Position numbers and translations under genes: made by a program
The notes under the pieces: model-generated
What the model was told of the DNA's origin: nothing
The model's input: the letters and a program-made list of their open reading frames with translations, nothing else
Database searches by the model: none
Origin: Pseudomonadota bacterium
Lineage (GTDB): Bacteria; Pseudomonadota; Gammaproteobacteria; Burkholderiales; Gallionellaceae
Assembly (NCBI GenBank): GCA_021800795.1
Contig: JAJYYO010000004.1
Coordinates: 56,787 to 120,786, forward strand
Length of the DNA stretch: 64,000 bases
Direction of reading: 5' to 3'
In this document: piece by piece, positions 54,248 to 62,740 of the stretch
Layout of the letters: each line of letters opens with the position of its first letter
Numbering within the stretch: the stretch's first letter is position 1

Positions 54248-54451
54248 ATGGCAACTGGTACAGTTAAGTGGTTCAACGATGCAAAGGGTTTTGGTTTTGT
54301 TACTCCTGATGATGGCAGCGAAGATTTGTTCGCGCATTTCTCAGCGATCAACATGAACGGTTTCAAGACCCTTCAAGAAGGTCAAAAAGTAAGTTTTGAA
54401 GTTACGCAAGGCCCAAAAGGCAAGCAAGCTTCCAACATTCAGGCTGCTTAA
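54248..54451 (+). CDS. cspA: Cold shock protein (CspA family)
   Basis: This 67-aa single OB-fold RNA chaperone has RNP1 KGFGFVTP (13-20) and RNP2 DLFAHF (26-31), both intact. AAAAAGGAAGTAGTC precedes the ATG. A good promoter lies at 54105, the leader is long, and a rho-independent terminator follows at 54469. It is monocistronic. Confidence 0.96.
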   Translation: MATGTVKWFNDAKGFGFVTPDDGSEDLFAHFSAINMNGFKTLQEGQKVSFEVTQGPKGKQASNIQAA

Positions 54452-54468
54452 TCGCTGCTTGAGTTGTT

Positions 54469-54498
54469 AAAAAAAGCCCGACATTGTCGGGCTTTTTT
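54469..54498. terminator. Bidirectional rho-independent terminator
   Basis: The stem AGCCCGAC/GTCGGGCT (54475-54492, loop AT) has an A-run before and a T-run after, so it can stop both cspA (plus) and the PAS gene (minus). Confidence 0.92.
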
Positions 54499-54514
54499 GT
54501 TAAGCGGGTTTATT

Positions 54515-55156
54515 TTATTCCTTTTGCAGCAGGAAATCGGCAAACTGCCTATCCAGCCCGCGTATATGTGAAAACAGCCATTCCTTGAGCGATTGCAAAA
54601 CCAGCAGCTCACCCCCGCAGTTGAATTTTTCCTTGTATATTTCGCCATCCTTGCGGCGGTTCCATATCTCGCCTTGCCAGTACTTGTCGCGTTCCAGTGT
54701 TTCCAGCATGCTGCGATAGAATTCTTCGCCTTGCCGACCGGAATGGAGGATGGCCGGCGTTTTGCCTACTACCTCTGTACTGGTGTAGCCCGTTATGGTT
54801 GTGAATGCATGATTGGCTCTGAGAATGTTGTGGTGAACGTCCGTCACGATCACTCCTTCCTGAGCGTCGAACGTTGCAGCGGCAATTGCAAGATCATCCT
54901 TTTGTTGTTCAAGCTTGATCTGTTGCGCCTTCATTGGATTGAAAACCAGAAATTGCAGGGCTGGTGCGACGATAGCGATCAGGCAAACGGGGTCCAGAAG
55001 TTCCCAGAAAAAAAGCGGGACTTCATGATCAAACAGAGGCTTAAAAATGCCCTTAATGAGCGACCTGATCAGCAACTCACCTCCCAGCACGACGGCAGCC
55101 ACCCTGGTTACTGTGCCGAGAGGAGAATTGTGTATTTTTATAGGGTTAAAATGCAT
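54515..55156 (-). CDS. Membrane-anchored PAS protein with a hemerythrin-like tail
   Basis: This 213-aa protein has two hydrophobic segments (about 18-38 and 48-72), a coiled segment and a PAS domain (about 88-180, IVTDVHHNILRANHAFTTITGY). The last ~30 residues (SLKEWLFSHIRGLDRQFADFLLQ) match the final helix of bacteriohemerythrin, with the H and D iron ligands, not any PAS output domain. The rest of a hemerythrin domain is missing. It looks like a truncated sensor joined to the end of a neighbouring gene. It overlaps folA by 11 bp. Confidence 0.7.
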   Translation of the reverse strand: MHFNPIKIHNSPLGTVTRVAAVVLGGELLIRSLIKGIFKPLFDHEVPLFFWELLDPVCLIAIVAPALQFLVFNPMKAQQIKLEQQKDDLAIAAATFDAQEGVIVTDVHHNILRANHAFTTITGYTSTEVVGKTPAILHSGRQGEEFYRSMLETLERDKYWQGEIWNRRKDGEIYKEKFNCGGELLVLQSLKEWLFSHIRGLDRQFADFLLQKE

Positions 55157-55739
55157 TGCGCGTTGTCGTTTTGATGCGGTGATAGGTAACGAAGTGATAT
55201 TCAAGGACTTGTGGTGTTTGTTGGTGCCGTACTTCGCGGGATGTTTCCAGCCATTCCGACTTGTCGAATTCGGGGAACCAGGCATCGCCTTCCACATTCT
55301 GCTGAATCTCGGTGACATACAGCGTGTCTGCATAGGGCATGGCCTGTGTGTAAATTTGCGCACCGCCGACGATATAAATTCGTGTGTCATTCGCACAGGC
55401 TGCAAGTGCATCGGGCAGTGAATGCGCGATCAGGCAACCTTCAATTTTTAACTCGGGGTCGCGCGTCACCACCACCGTGGTGCGCCCCGGAAGAGGCTTG
55501 CCGATGGAATCAAAGGTTTTGCGCCCCATGATCAGGGAATGTCCCATGGTAAGCTGCTTGAAATGTTTCAGGTCTTCCGGGCAGCGCCACGGCAGCGTGT
55601 TGTTCACGCCGATGACGCGGTTCTTCGCCATGGCAACGATAATGCAGGATTCAGACCGCAAGGGTTTTCCCCGCACAACTAAGGGGCTATGCCCCGAGTT
55701 GTTGCGTGAAGGATGCAGGATAGTGTTTTTATTCTTCAT
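55146..55739 (-). CDS. folA: Dihydrofolate reductase with repeat-derived N-terminus
   Basis: The DHFR core is complete: IIVAMAKNRVIGVNNTLPWRCPEDLKHFK, MGRKTFDSIGKPLPGR and IYIVGGAQIYTQ. It reduces dihydrofolate to tetrahydrofolate and supports ThyA, encoded nearby in the same direction. The start is unclear. The usual initiator Met before IIVA is absent; the frame runs on through a repeat shared with the pabB leader to an ATG at 55739, adding about 34 residues (MKNKNTILHPSRNNSG...). A TTG at 55661 or an ATT just before IIVA are alternatives. Function is likely kept because the fold is whole. Confidence 0.88.
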   Translation of the reverse strand: MKNKNTILHPSRNNSGHSPLVVRGKPLRSESCIIVAMAKNRVIGVNNTLPWRCPEDLKHFKQLTMGHSLIMGRKTFDSIGKPLPGRTTVVVTRDPELKIEGCLIAHSLPDALAACANDTRIYIVGGAQIYTQAMPYADTLYVTEIQQNVEGDAWFPEFDKSEWLETSREVRHQQTPQVLEYHFVTYHRIKTTTRNAF

Positions 55740-55892
55740 GGGCAGACAGAGATTTCTTGAGACCGTTGAGCATTTTGCTGGTTTTGTTTGTTGAGCTAGC
55801 GCCGGGAAAATTTAACCTCAATGCAATTTGAATCTGGGTCATTGCATCAGCGAACCGTACATTATAAACAAATGATTGAGATAGGTGGCAGT

Positions 55893-56057
55893 CTATTTTG
55901 ACTCTGCCATCCGGGAATGTTTGACGGAATAGAAACTGCGGCGCGCCTGTGAAGATAAACCGAAGCGTTCCTCATTCGGGAAGGTTGCGGTAACTTGATA
56001 AATCTCTGTTACAAGATCCATCGCCTTTTGCCAGACAATCAGTTCACTATATTTCAT
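55893..56057 (-). pseudogene. Truncated four-helix-bundle protein (S23/TIGR02436 type)
   Basis: The 54-codon frame begins MKYSELIVWQKAMDLVTEIY and contains FPNEERFGLSSQARR, the N-terminal half of the small four-helix-bundle family often found in rRNA intervening sequences and scattered through bacterial genomes. Family members are about 115-125 aa; after RR the frame loses similarity and stops. It is probably a decayed gene. Confidence 0.65.
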
Positions 56058-56082
56058 TCCGCTCGCTCCTCAATCCTCAATC

Positions 56083-56898
56083 CTAGACAGCCACCGGTGC
56101 TTTAATGGCCGGATGCGGATCGTAGCCTTCGAGCGTGAAATCTTCGAATCTGAAGCTGAAGATGTCTTTAACATCCGGGTTGATTTTCATGATCGGCAGC
56201 GGATGAGGTTCACGCGACAGTTGCAACTGTGTCTGTTCCAGATGATTCAGATACAGGTGCGCGTCGCCGAAGGTATGCACGAAGTCGCCGGGTTCGAGGT
56301 CGCAGACCTGCGCCATCATCATCGTCAGCAAGGCATAAGAGGCGATATTGAACGGCACGCCGAGAAAAATATCGGCGCTGCGCTGATACAGCTGACACGA
56401 CAGCCTACCCCGTCCTGAGCCTGTCGAAGCGGGGGCCACGTAAAACTGGAAAAACGCATGGCAGGGGGCGAGCGCCATCTCATCCAGTTCGCCGACATTC
56501 CAGGCAGAGACGATGATGCGCCGGGAGTCGGGATTGTTTTTGAGCTGATCGACGGCGATTTTGATCTGGTCGATCACCCGTCCGTTCACCGCTTCCCATG
56601 AGCGCCACTGCTTGCCGTATACCGGCCCAAGATCGCCGTTTTCATCCGCCCATTCATCCCAGATTTTTACGCCATTATCCGTAAGGTAGCGGATATTGGT
56701 GTCGCCCTGCAAGAACCACAGCAGTTCGTGAATGATGGATTTCATGTGGCACTTCTTGGTGGTGACCAGCGGGAAACCCTCCGACAGGTCGAAGCGCATC
56801 TGGTAGCCGAATACGCTGATTGTACCGGTGCCGGTACGATCCGATTTTTTTGTGCCGTGTTCCAGCACATGCTGCATAAGATTGAGATAGGTTTGCAT
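56083..56898 (-). CDS. thyA: Thymidylate synthase with in-frame repeat insertion
   Basis: This 271-aa enzyme methylates dUMP to dTMP with methylene-THF. The catalytic C146 (LAPCHAFF) has the same number as in E. coli, followed by [19 protein letters not shown]. Between FYVA and GRLSC there is PASTGSGR, about seven residues more than the 264-aa norm. They are encoded by the palindromic repeat core CTTCGACAGGCTCAGGA (about 56410-56426). The site is a beta-hairpin turn, so folding is plausibly preserved. A heptamer repeat begins right at the stop. Confidence 0.95.
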   Translation of the reverse strand: MQTYLNLMQHVLEHGTKKSDRTGTGTISVFGYQMRFDLSEGFPLVTTKKCHMKSIIHELLWFLQGDTNIRYLTDNGVKIWDEWADENGDLGPVYGKQWRSWEAVNGRVIDQIKIAVDQLKNNPDSRRIIVSAWNVGELDEMALAPCHAFFQFYVAPASTGSGRGRLSCQLYQRSADIFLGVPFNIASYALLTMMMAQVCDLEPGDFVHTFGDAHLYLNHLEQTQLQLSREPHPLPIMKINPDVKDIFSFRFEDFTLEGYDPHPAIKAPVAV

Positions 56899-57260
56899 GG
56901 TGATTTCTATCGTTTTTTTAAAACGCCAATTTGAATCGTTTATGTTGGTTACCGGGGGCAGCCCGGTAGCTGATTACTTTTTCTTGTGTCGCCAAGAAAA
57001 AGTAATCAAAAAGAAGGCACCCCCGGTTTGCTGCGCCTGCGGCGTACCCTTGATAGTCTGCAAACAACCGGGGCTGCGCAACTCGCCCTGGTGGGCCGCA
57101 CACTTCGCGTCCCGCTGCGGAGCTCAAACAGTGCTCGCCTAACGGCACCGTTTATTTGCGACTATCTTCGGCAGCGCACAGGGGATTTATAATCGGTGCA
57201 ATCAGCAGACAACAGGTTTTTCCGAGATAATGGCGAATATTTAATGAATTCGAGGACGCA
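56899..57260. repeat. Dispersed repeat between thyA and the aminopeptidase gene
   Basis: A perfect 16-bp-arm hairpin lies at 56971-57008 (TGATTACTTTTTCTTG, loop TGTCGC, then its complement). It is followed to about 57150 by a G/C-rich segment (CGCACTTCGCGTCCCGCTGC ... CAAACAGTGCTCGCC) that I recognise as a common dispersed betaproteobacterial repeat. No gene is seen. The aminopeptidase promoter may lie at 57165-57240. Confidence 0.6.
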
Positions 57261-58709
57261 ATGTTAGCACAGCTCACTGTTTTTCCTGTTTTGCCAAGCG
57301 AACTACACGCATCGCATCTCCTGGTGATTTGCCCGAAGGGCAAGACCCTGCCCAGGGATATGCCGCATGCCGACCTGCTCCGTGCCGTGCTGGCGCGACG
57401 CGACATGAAAGCATCCGAATTGGCAAAGACGCCGCTTGCGGCGACGAACGCGGATGGCAGCCTGCTCGCCTGGATGATGCTGGACTTTGACAAGGACACC
57501 TTCGCAGGCCAGACGCAGGTGCGCAAAGCCATGCAGTTGTTGCTCGAAGAGCATCCCAGTGATATTGCCATTGTGGTGCTGGGGGACGAGCTGCAAAGAC
57601 GCCGGTCGGCGCAGCTGGCGGTGTATGTGGCCTGGGTGAACGGTGCGCCGCTGCCGGTACACAAGAAGAAAACTGACAACAAGCCGCTGAAAAATATTGC
57701 GCTATACGGTTTTGATGATAAAAAATCTCTGGCAGTGCTGAAGGCGCAGGCGGCGGGTAATCTGTTGTGTCGCAGTTTGACGGTATCGCCGCCGAACGAA
57801 TTGACGCCTGCGCTGTATCGAAAGCGTATTAGTGCGCTGGCTCATGAGCATGCCTGGCGTTGCGAGGAATTCGACATGAAGGCGCTGCGCAAGATGGGTG
57901 CGGGTGCGTTCGTGGCGGTGGCCCAAGGCAGCGAAATCGACGATGCGGCCATCGTGCATCTGTCCTATAAGCACCCGAAGGCAAAGAAAACCGTGGCGCT
58001 GGTCGGCAAGGGCATTTGTTTCGACACGGGCGGACATAACCTGAAGCCTTCGCGTTACATGCTCAATATGCATGAGGACATGAACGGTTCAGCTGTTGTA
58101 CTGGGCATTCTGCTGGGTGTAACGTTGCAAAATCTGCCGGTGAATATCGACTGCTGGCTGGCGATTGCGCAAAATCACATCAGTGCCAAGGCCTACAAGC
58201 AGAACGATATCGTCAAGGCGCTTAACGGCACGACCATCGAAGTGATGCACACCGATGCCGAAGGCCGCATGGTGCTCGCCGATACCTTGACCCTCGCATC
58301 GCGCGAGAAACCGGATCTGATGATCGATTTTGCAACGCTGACCGGCAGCATGGAAGAAGCGGTAGGCAATCGCTATTCCGGCGTGCTGGGCAATCGCGAT
58401 GAGCTGTTGCGGCAGGCCGTGAGTGTGGGTCGTCAGTCCGGCGAACGTCTGTGCGCTTTTCCGATGGATGAGGATTACGAAGTGGCGCTGGAGTCGAAGT
58501 CGGCGGATATCAAACAATGCACGCTGGAGGGCGGCGCAGATCATATTCTGGCGACGCGCTTTCTGAAACGCTTTGTCGAGTACGATACGCCCTGGCTGCA
58601 TGTCGATCTGTCCGCCAGTCGCTGCGAGGACGGTCTGGGCGGCGTTGCTACCGATGTGACGGGCTTCGGTGTGGCGTGGGGACTAAAAATGGTAAGTGGA
58701 GAGTGGTAG
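57261..58709 (+). CDS. Leucyl aminopeptidase-family metallopeptidase (M17)
   Basis: This 482-aa dinuclear-zinc peptidase has the M17 core GKGICFDTGGHNLKP, the Asp in NMHEDMNGSAVVLG, HTDAEGRMVLAD (the usual NTDAEGRL, with H for N) and FATLTGS. The variant residues place it among PepB-like paralogues rather than classical PepA. The last five residues (VSGEW) are encoded by a GGTAAGTGGAGAGTGGTAG repeat, so the native C-terminus may be altered. Confidence 0.88.
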   Translation: MLAQLTVFPVLPSELHASHLLVICPKGKTLPRDMPHADLLRAVLARRDMKASELAKTPLAATNADGSLLAWMMLDFDKDTFAGQTQVRKAMQLLLEEHPSDIAIVVLGDELQRRRSAQLAVYVAWVNGAPLPVHKKKTDNKPLKNIALYGFDDKKSLAVLKAQAAGNLLCRSLTVSPPNELTPALYRKRISALAHEHAWRCEEFDMKALRKMGAGAFVAVAQGSEIDDAAIVHLSYKHPKAKKTVALVGKGICFDTGGHNLKPSRYMLNMHEDMNGSAVVLGILLGVTLQNLPVNIDCWLAIAQNHISAKAYKQNDIVKALNGTTIEVMHTDAEGRMVLADTLTLASREKPDLMIDFATLTGSMEEAVGNRYSGVLGNRDELLRQAVSVGRQSGERLCAFPMDEDYEVALESKSADIKQCTLEGGADHILATRFLKRFVEYDTPWLHVDLSASRCEDGLGGVATDVTGFGVAWGLKMVSGEW

Positions 58710-58772
58710 GTAATCAATCGTAAGTTGCAGGTGGGGGTTGTTACCCACCACTTACCACTTACGATTTACCAT
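58690..58772. repeat. Inverted repeat array of AAGTGGT-type units
   Basis: GGTAAGTGGAGAGTGGTAGG and ATCGTAAG on the left face ACCCACCACTTACCACTTAC and GATTTACC on the right. It starts inside the aminopeptidase reading frame and ends in the next intergenic space. It could act as a terminator hairpin. Confidence 0.65.
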
Positions 58773-58781
58773 AACCTGGTT

Positions 58782-59051
58782 TTAGCTGTGTGTTGGTCCG
58801 TGATGCGCAGAAAGTTTGATTGTCGTGTTTTGCTCATTCAATCTTTCTTCCTTATTCAGCCAGGGTGTCGAGAGTGCGCGAGGGCCGTGATCGAGCGGCA
58901 AGGCTACCGTTTGATTTGCGCCGCTTTGCGCTTCCTGCGATGCCGCCTGATGTTCGGCATCATGGATGATTTGCCAGTCAGGGCCGGCTATTGCTGGCAA
59001 CGCAACAAACGCCGAGATAATGCCTGCTGCGATGAAATAACTCTTATTCAT
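58782..59051 (-). CDS. Small secreted hypothetical protein
   Basis: This 89-aa protein has a clear signal peptide (MNKSYFIAAGIISAFVALPAIA|G) and a strong ribosome site (GAGGAGG, 6 bp before the ATG). The mature part is polar with several His residues and no cysteine. I do not recognise a family. Confidence 0.6.
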   Translation of the reverse strand: MNKSYFIAAGIISAFVALPAIAGPDWQIIHDAEHQAASQEAQSGANQTVALPLDHGPRALSTPWLNKEERLNEQNTTIKLSAHHGPTHS

Positions 59052-59366
59052 AAAAACCTCCTCAATGCATCAAAAATAACAGCCAGTCAGGCAAAGCCTG
59101 AGCATAGGCAACTGGCAATAAGAGTTTGAGTATTCGGAATAGTTCAAAGTTATTTAAGGAAACGCTGATTTAGCTGATTTATTGGTCTTCCCCGCCTGTC
59201 TGTCGCAGGCAGGACTGACAGGCAAAAACGAGCGCAGCGAAGTTGATGCTTGGGTAGGGTGGATAAAGCGCGAGTGCGTATCCACCCTACCTGATTTCAT
59301 GTACCTTCATGATGTTATGCAAGAGCCATAAATAACGATGACATAGCCTTTCAGTTTGTTGGGTGC
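59052..59366. repeat. Intergenic region with truncated MITE A and a GTAGGGTGGATA palindrome
   Basis: TTAA and GGAAACGCTGATTT at 59154-59171 are the left end of MITE A, broken off after about 45 bp. A GCCTGTCTGTCGCAGGCAGG palindrome follows. At 59254-59290 a hairpin has the arms GTAGGGTGGATA and TATCCACCCTAC, a common REP-type sequence. No gene is seen. Confidence 0.65.
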
Positions 59367-59879
59367 TTACAAGTTGGTCGATGCGATTGCAATGATCCAG
59401 TAGCGTGAGAATTTCCCCAGTGCCATGCATAGTGCGGCTTGCCACCAGTTCAGGCGCAACCACCCGGCGGCCAGACACAGCGCATCGCCGATCAGCGGTA
59501 CCCAGGCGAACAGCAATGCCGGAGTGCCGTAGCGGCGCAGCTTTTCCACATGTTTGATCTGTTGGGTCTGCACCCGCGAGGAGCACGCCGGTGTGTGCAC
59601 CCGTAAAGGGTACGCCGCCAGACTCTCATCCTGCGGCTGGTCTTGGCGCTGCCCGGCAGCTACGCTGCCACCCTTCCGCTGCGGCAACATCCAGCCCATA
59701 TAGAAAGTGACCATGCCGCCCATCGTGTTGCCTAATGTTGCGACGCCGAGCGACATCCACAGCGTATCGGGGTATTTTCTGATTACGGCGAACATTACCG
59801 CCTCCGAGCCGCCGGGCAACAAAGTGGCGGCAAGGAAGCTGCTGGCGAACAGTGAATAGAGGCTGGCGGTTTCGGTCAT
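59367..59879 (-). CDS. YqaA/DedA-like membrane protein
   Basis: This 170-aa membrane protein resembles YqaA: SFLAATLLPGGSEAVMFAV, VATLGNTMGGMVTFYMGW, then VEKLRRYGTPALLFAWVPLIGDALCLAAG. Between WMLPQR and IKHVEKLRRYG are about 35 low-complexity residues (KGGSVAAGQRQDQPQDESLA...) not expected in the 140-aa family, encoded by a palindrome-rich stretch (about 59565-59675). Function is unknown; DedA relatives flip or transport lipids. Confidence 0.75.
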   Translation of the reverse strand: MTETASLYSLFASSFLAATLLPGGSEAVMFAVIRKYPDTLWMSLGVATLGNTMGGMVTFYMGWMLPQRKGGSVAAGQRQDQPQDESLAAYPLRVHTPACSSRVQTQQIKHVEKLRRYGTPALLFAWVPLIGDALCLAAGWLRLNWWQAALCMALGKFSRYWIIAIASTNL

Positions 59880-59889
59880 ATTAAGGCTG

Positions 59890-60000
59890 TCATTCCCGCG
59901 CAGGCGGGAATCCAGCGATTTTATTCAAAATGCCTTTAGGCTTCGTCCTCGCTTTGCGAGGAAATGTTTTATGACTGGATTCCCGCCTGCGCGGGAATGA
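59890..60000. repeat. CATTCCCGCGCAGGCGGGAA inverted repeat pair
   Basis: The outer arms GTCATTCCCGCGCAGGCGGG and CCCGCCTGCGCGGGAATGAC face each other across about 75 bp that holds a CTCGCTTTGCGAG hairpin. A related repeat sits at 62629-62740. These are the solo forms of the palindromes inside MITE A. Confidence 0.8.
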
Positions 60001-60008
60001 CAAGACCA

Positions 60009-60782
60009 TTAGAGCTTGATCGCCGAAAAAACTTTTTGCGCCAATGATCCGGCAGCCTGCATGGGGTTGGTGCGTATGGCCTTTTCCTGTTCAGCCATCA
60101 TCAAAAACAGTCCATCCATGGCTTTGCGGGTGATGTAGTCTTCCAGATTGGCGTCCTTCTGATCTACCAAGCCCAGCTCGACGCCACGGCCTGCGAACTG
60201 GTCGTATTGTTCAGCCAGTTTTACCTTCTGCATGGCTGTGAGCACGATGGGTTTGAATTTTGCCGACAACGCCGTCTCGGTGTTTTTGCGGAAGTATTGC
60301 GTGGCTGCATCGTTGTCTCCCAGCAAAATACTCCTGGCATCCGATACGCTCATGTCTTTCACCGCAGCGACCAGCAGCGTTTTGGCCTCCGGCACGGCGG
60401 CCTCAGCTGCACGGTTCATCGAGGTTGTCAGGTCATCGGCATATTTTCCCATGCCGACACTCCGCATCAGACCGGCGGCTTTTTGCAGGCTGTCCGGCAA
60501 GGGGATGCGCACCTTGTCATTGCCGAGAAAACCGTTTTCGCGCGCCAGACTTGCTACGGCGGTTTCCGCGCTCTGGGTCAGCGCCTGTTTCAGGCTGCCT
60601 ACCTGCTCCTTGTTGCTGAAAGAGGATAGCGCGGACGGATGGGCAGTGTTGGCGGGAGTCATGTTCTGCGCGCCTGCCCTGCCCAGGTTGCCCAGCTGAT
60701 TCCTGAAGCCGCCCAGGTCGAACGCCTGGGCGGATGTGGCGAGCAGAGCGAGAAAAACGAAAGATAAACTATGAAATTTCAT
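60009..60782 (-). CDS. DUF4197 domain protein
   Basis: This 257-aa exported protein has a signal peptide (1-20, TSAQA|F), a linker and the helical DUF4197 region (about 60-255), with VRIPLPDSLQKAAGLMRSVG and DARSILLGDNDAATQYFRK as family-typical stretches. The function of the family is unknown. It is monocistronic. Confidence 0.85.
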   Translation of the reverse strand: MKFHSLSFVFLALLATSAQAFDLGGFRNQLGNLGRAGAQNMTPANTAHPSALSSFSNKEQVGSLKQALTQSAETAVASLARENGFLGNDKVRIPLPDSLQKAAGLMRSVGMGKYADDLTTSMNRAAEAAVPEAKTLLVAAVKDMSVSDARSILLGDNDAATQYFRKNTETALSAKFKPIVLTAMQKVKLAEQYDQFAGRGVELGLVDQKDANLEDYITRKAMDGLFLMMAEQEKAIRTNPMQAAGSLAQKVFSAIKL

Positions 60783-60824
60783 ATAAACCCCGGTCTTGTA
60801 GTGTTGTAAACTGCCTCATCAATC

Positions 60825-62600
60825 CTATCTTTTCCTTGGCGGCAAAAGGTCGGTGATGGTGCCTTCCGCCATCTCGGCAGCGAAACACAGCGTTTCAGAA
60901 AGCGTCGGATGCGGATGGATGGTCAGACCGATGTCTTCCATGTCCGCGCCCATCTCCAGCGCCAGTACAGCCTCGGCGATCAGTTCTCCCGCATTCACGC
61001 CGACGATGCCGGCACCCAGTATGCGGCGCGTTTTGGGATCGAGCAGTACCTTGGTCATGCCTTCCTCGCGGCCGACCGAGAGTGCGCGTCCCGATGCCGC
61101 CCAGGGGAATGCGCCTTTCTCATAGGCGATGCCCTGCGCTTTTGCCTGTGTCTCGGTCAGCCCCATCCATGCGATTTCAGGATCGGTATAGGCGACAGAC
61201 GGGATAGTCAGCGGCTCAAAAAACGCTTTGTGAGCTGCAATGTTTTCCGCCGCAACCTTGCCTTCGTGCACCGCCTTGTGCGCGAGCATCGGGTCGCCGA
61301 CGATGTCGCCGATGGCATAGATGTGCGGCACGTTGGTGCGCTGCTGTTTGTCCACCGGGATGAAGCCTCGTTCATTGACGATCAGGCCTGCCGCTTCCGC
61401 GTTTATCTCTCGCCCGTTCGGACGACGGCCCACCGCCATCAGCACGCGGTCGTACAGTTGCGGCTCGGGCGCCTGTTCGCCTTCGAAGGTGACAAGCAGA
61501 CCCTCCGGCAGCGATTCAATCTTAACGACTTTGGTTTTAAGATAAATCGCTTCATAGCGTTTGGCGATACGGCTGTGCAGGGGTTTGACCATGTCCTTGT
61601 CGGCGCCCGGTATCAGTTGATCCATCAGTTCGACCACGGAAATTTTCGAGCCAAGCGCATCGTAAACGGTGGCCATCTCAAGGCCTATGATGCCGCCGCC
61701 CAGAATCAGCAGGCGCTTTGGTATATCCTTTAAAGCCAACGCGCCTGTGGAGTCGATGATGCGCGCATCTTCATAGGGGAAGCCGGGGATGCGCGCCACA
61801 CTGGAACCGGCGGCGACGATGGCGTTGTCAAAAGTGACGATCTTCTCGCCTTCAGGCGTTTGCACGGTAATCGAGTTTGCCGAAGTGAATTTTGCAACGC
61901 CTTGAATGACCTGAACTTTTCTCTGCCTGGCCAATTGCCCCAATCCGCCGGTGAGCTTATTGACGACGCTTTCTTTCCAGGTGCGGATTCTGTCGATGTC
62001 GATGGCGGGTTTGCCGAAGGTCACGCCTTGATGCGAGACTTCTTCTGCCTCGCTGATGACTTTTGCGACATGCAGCAATGCCTTGGAGGGGATGCAGCCT
62101 ACATTCAGACATACGCCGCCCAGACTTGCGTGCTTCTCTATCATCACTACCTGTTTGCCAAGATCCGCCGCGCGAAATGCGGCGGTATAACCGCCGGGGC
62201 CTGCACCGAGGACGAGGACTTCAGCATGGATATCGCCTTTGGTGACAGGAAGGGATAAGGGGGAAGAGGGAAGGGTGGAGGATTCAACAGCCAAGGATTG
62301 AGGATTGAGGATCGTGGATTGAGGAACTACTGATTCCTGATTCCTGATCCCTGATTCCTGTGCTGCTTCCAGCAGCAATATCACGCTGCCCTGACTGACT
62401 TTGTCGCCGACCTTGATTTTCATTTCTTTCACGGTGCCGGCATAGGGACTTGGGACTTCCATGGCGGCCTTGTCCGTTTCCAGTGTGATGAGCGATTGCT
62501 CCTTTTCCACCTTGTCGCCCGCCTTTACCGCGATTTCGATGATGGCGATATCCTTGAAATCGCCGATGTCCGGTATTTTTACTTCGATTGTTTGGCTCAT
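60825..62600 (-). CDS. lpdA: Dihydrolipoyl dehydrogenase with N-terminal lipoyl domain
   Basis: This is the 591-aa E3 component of the 2-oxoacid dehydrogenase complexes. The lipoyl domain (1-78) has K44 in ETDKAAMEV. The FAD domain follows ([17 protein letters not shown]), with redox pair C164/C169 in [16 protein letters not shown] binding in [11 protein letters not shown], and the C-terminal active His in HPHPTLSE. The linker 81-121 is made of repeat-encoded peptides ([26 protein letters not shown]). The genes for E1/E2 are not in the window. It is followed by proA upstream in the same direction. Confidence 0.96.
   Translation of the reverse strand: MSQTIEVKIPDIGDFKDIAIIEIAVKAGDKVEKEQSLITLETDKAAMEVPSPYAGTVKEMKIKVGDKVSQGSVILLLEAAQESGIRNQESVVPQSTILNPQSLAVESSTLPSSPLSLPVTKGDIHAEVLVLGAGPGGYTAAFRAADLGKQVVMIEKHASLGGVCLNVGCIPSKALLHVAKVISEAEEVSHQGVTFGKPAIDIDRIRTWKESVVNKLTGGLGQLARQRKVQVIQGVAKFTSANSITVQTPEGEKIVTFDNAIVAAGSSVARIPGFPYEDARIIDSTGALALKDIPKRLLILGGGIIGLEMATVYDALGSKISVVELMDQLIPGADKDMVKPLHSRIAKRYEAIYLKTKVVKIESLPEGLLVTFEGEQAPEPQLYDRVLMAVGRRPNGREINAEAAGLIVNERGFIPVDKQQRTNVPHIYAIGDIVGDPMLAHKAVHEGKVAAENIAAHKAFFEPLTIPSVAYTDPEIAWMGLTETQAKAQGIAYEKGAFPWAASGRALSVGREEGMTKVLLDPKTRRILGAGIVGVNAGELIAEAVLALEMGADMEDIGLTIHPHPTLSETLCFAAEMAEGTITDLLPPRKR
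62257..62362. repeat. Three kinds of heptamer repeat in the lpdA linker
   Basis: GGGGAAGAGGGAAGGG, then AAGGATTGAGGATTGAGGAT, then CTGATTCCTGATTCCTGAT follow one another, all in frame. They encode the interdomain linker, whose length is not critical. Confidence 0.8.
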
Positions 62601-62628
62601 TCTATTTTCTCCGAGTGTTCCGCTTCGT

Positions 62629-62740
62629 CATTCCCGCGAAGGCGGGAATCCAGTAGTTCTGTTTAAATTACTTCAGGTTTTATCCGCTGAGCGGGATGTT
62701 TGTTCTTGCTGGATTCCTGGTCAGGCCCGGAATGACGGTT
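62629..62740. repeat. CATTCCCGCGAAGGCGGGAATCC repeat upstream of lpdA
   Basis: The left arm GTCATTCCCGCGAAGGCGGG and a degraded right arm (CCCGGAATGAC) lie about 70 bp apart. It fills the gap between proA and lpdA. Confidence 0.7.
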
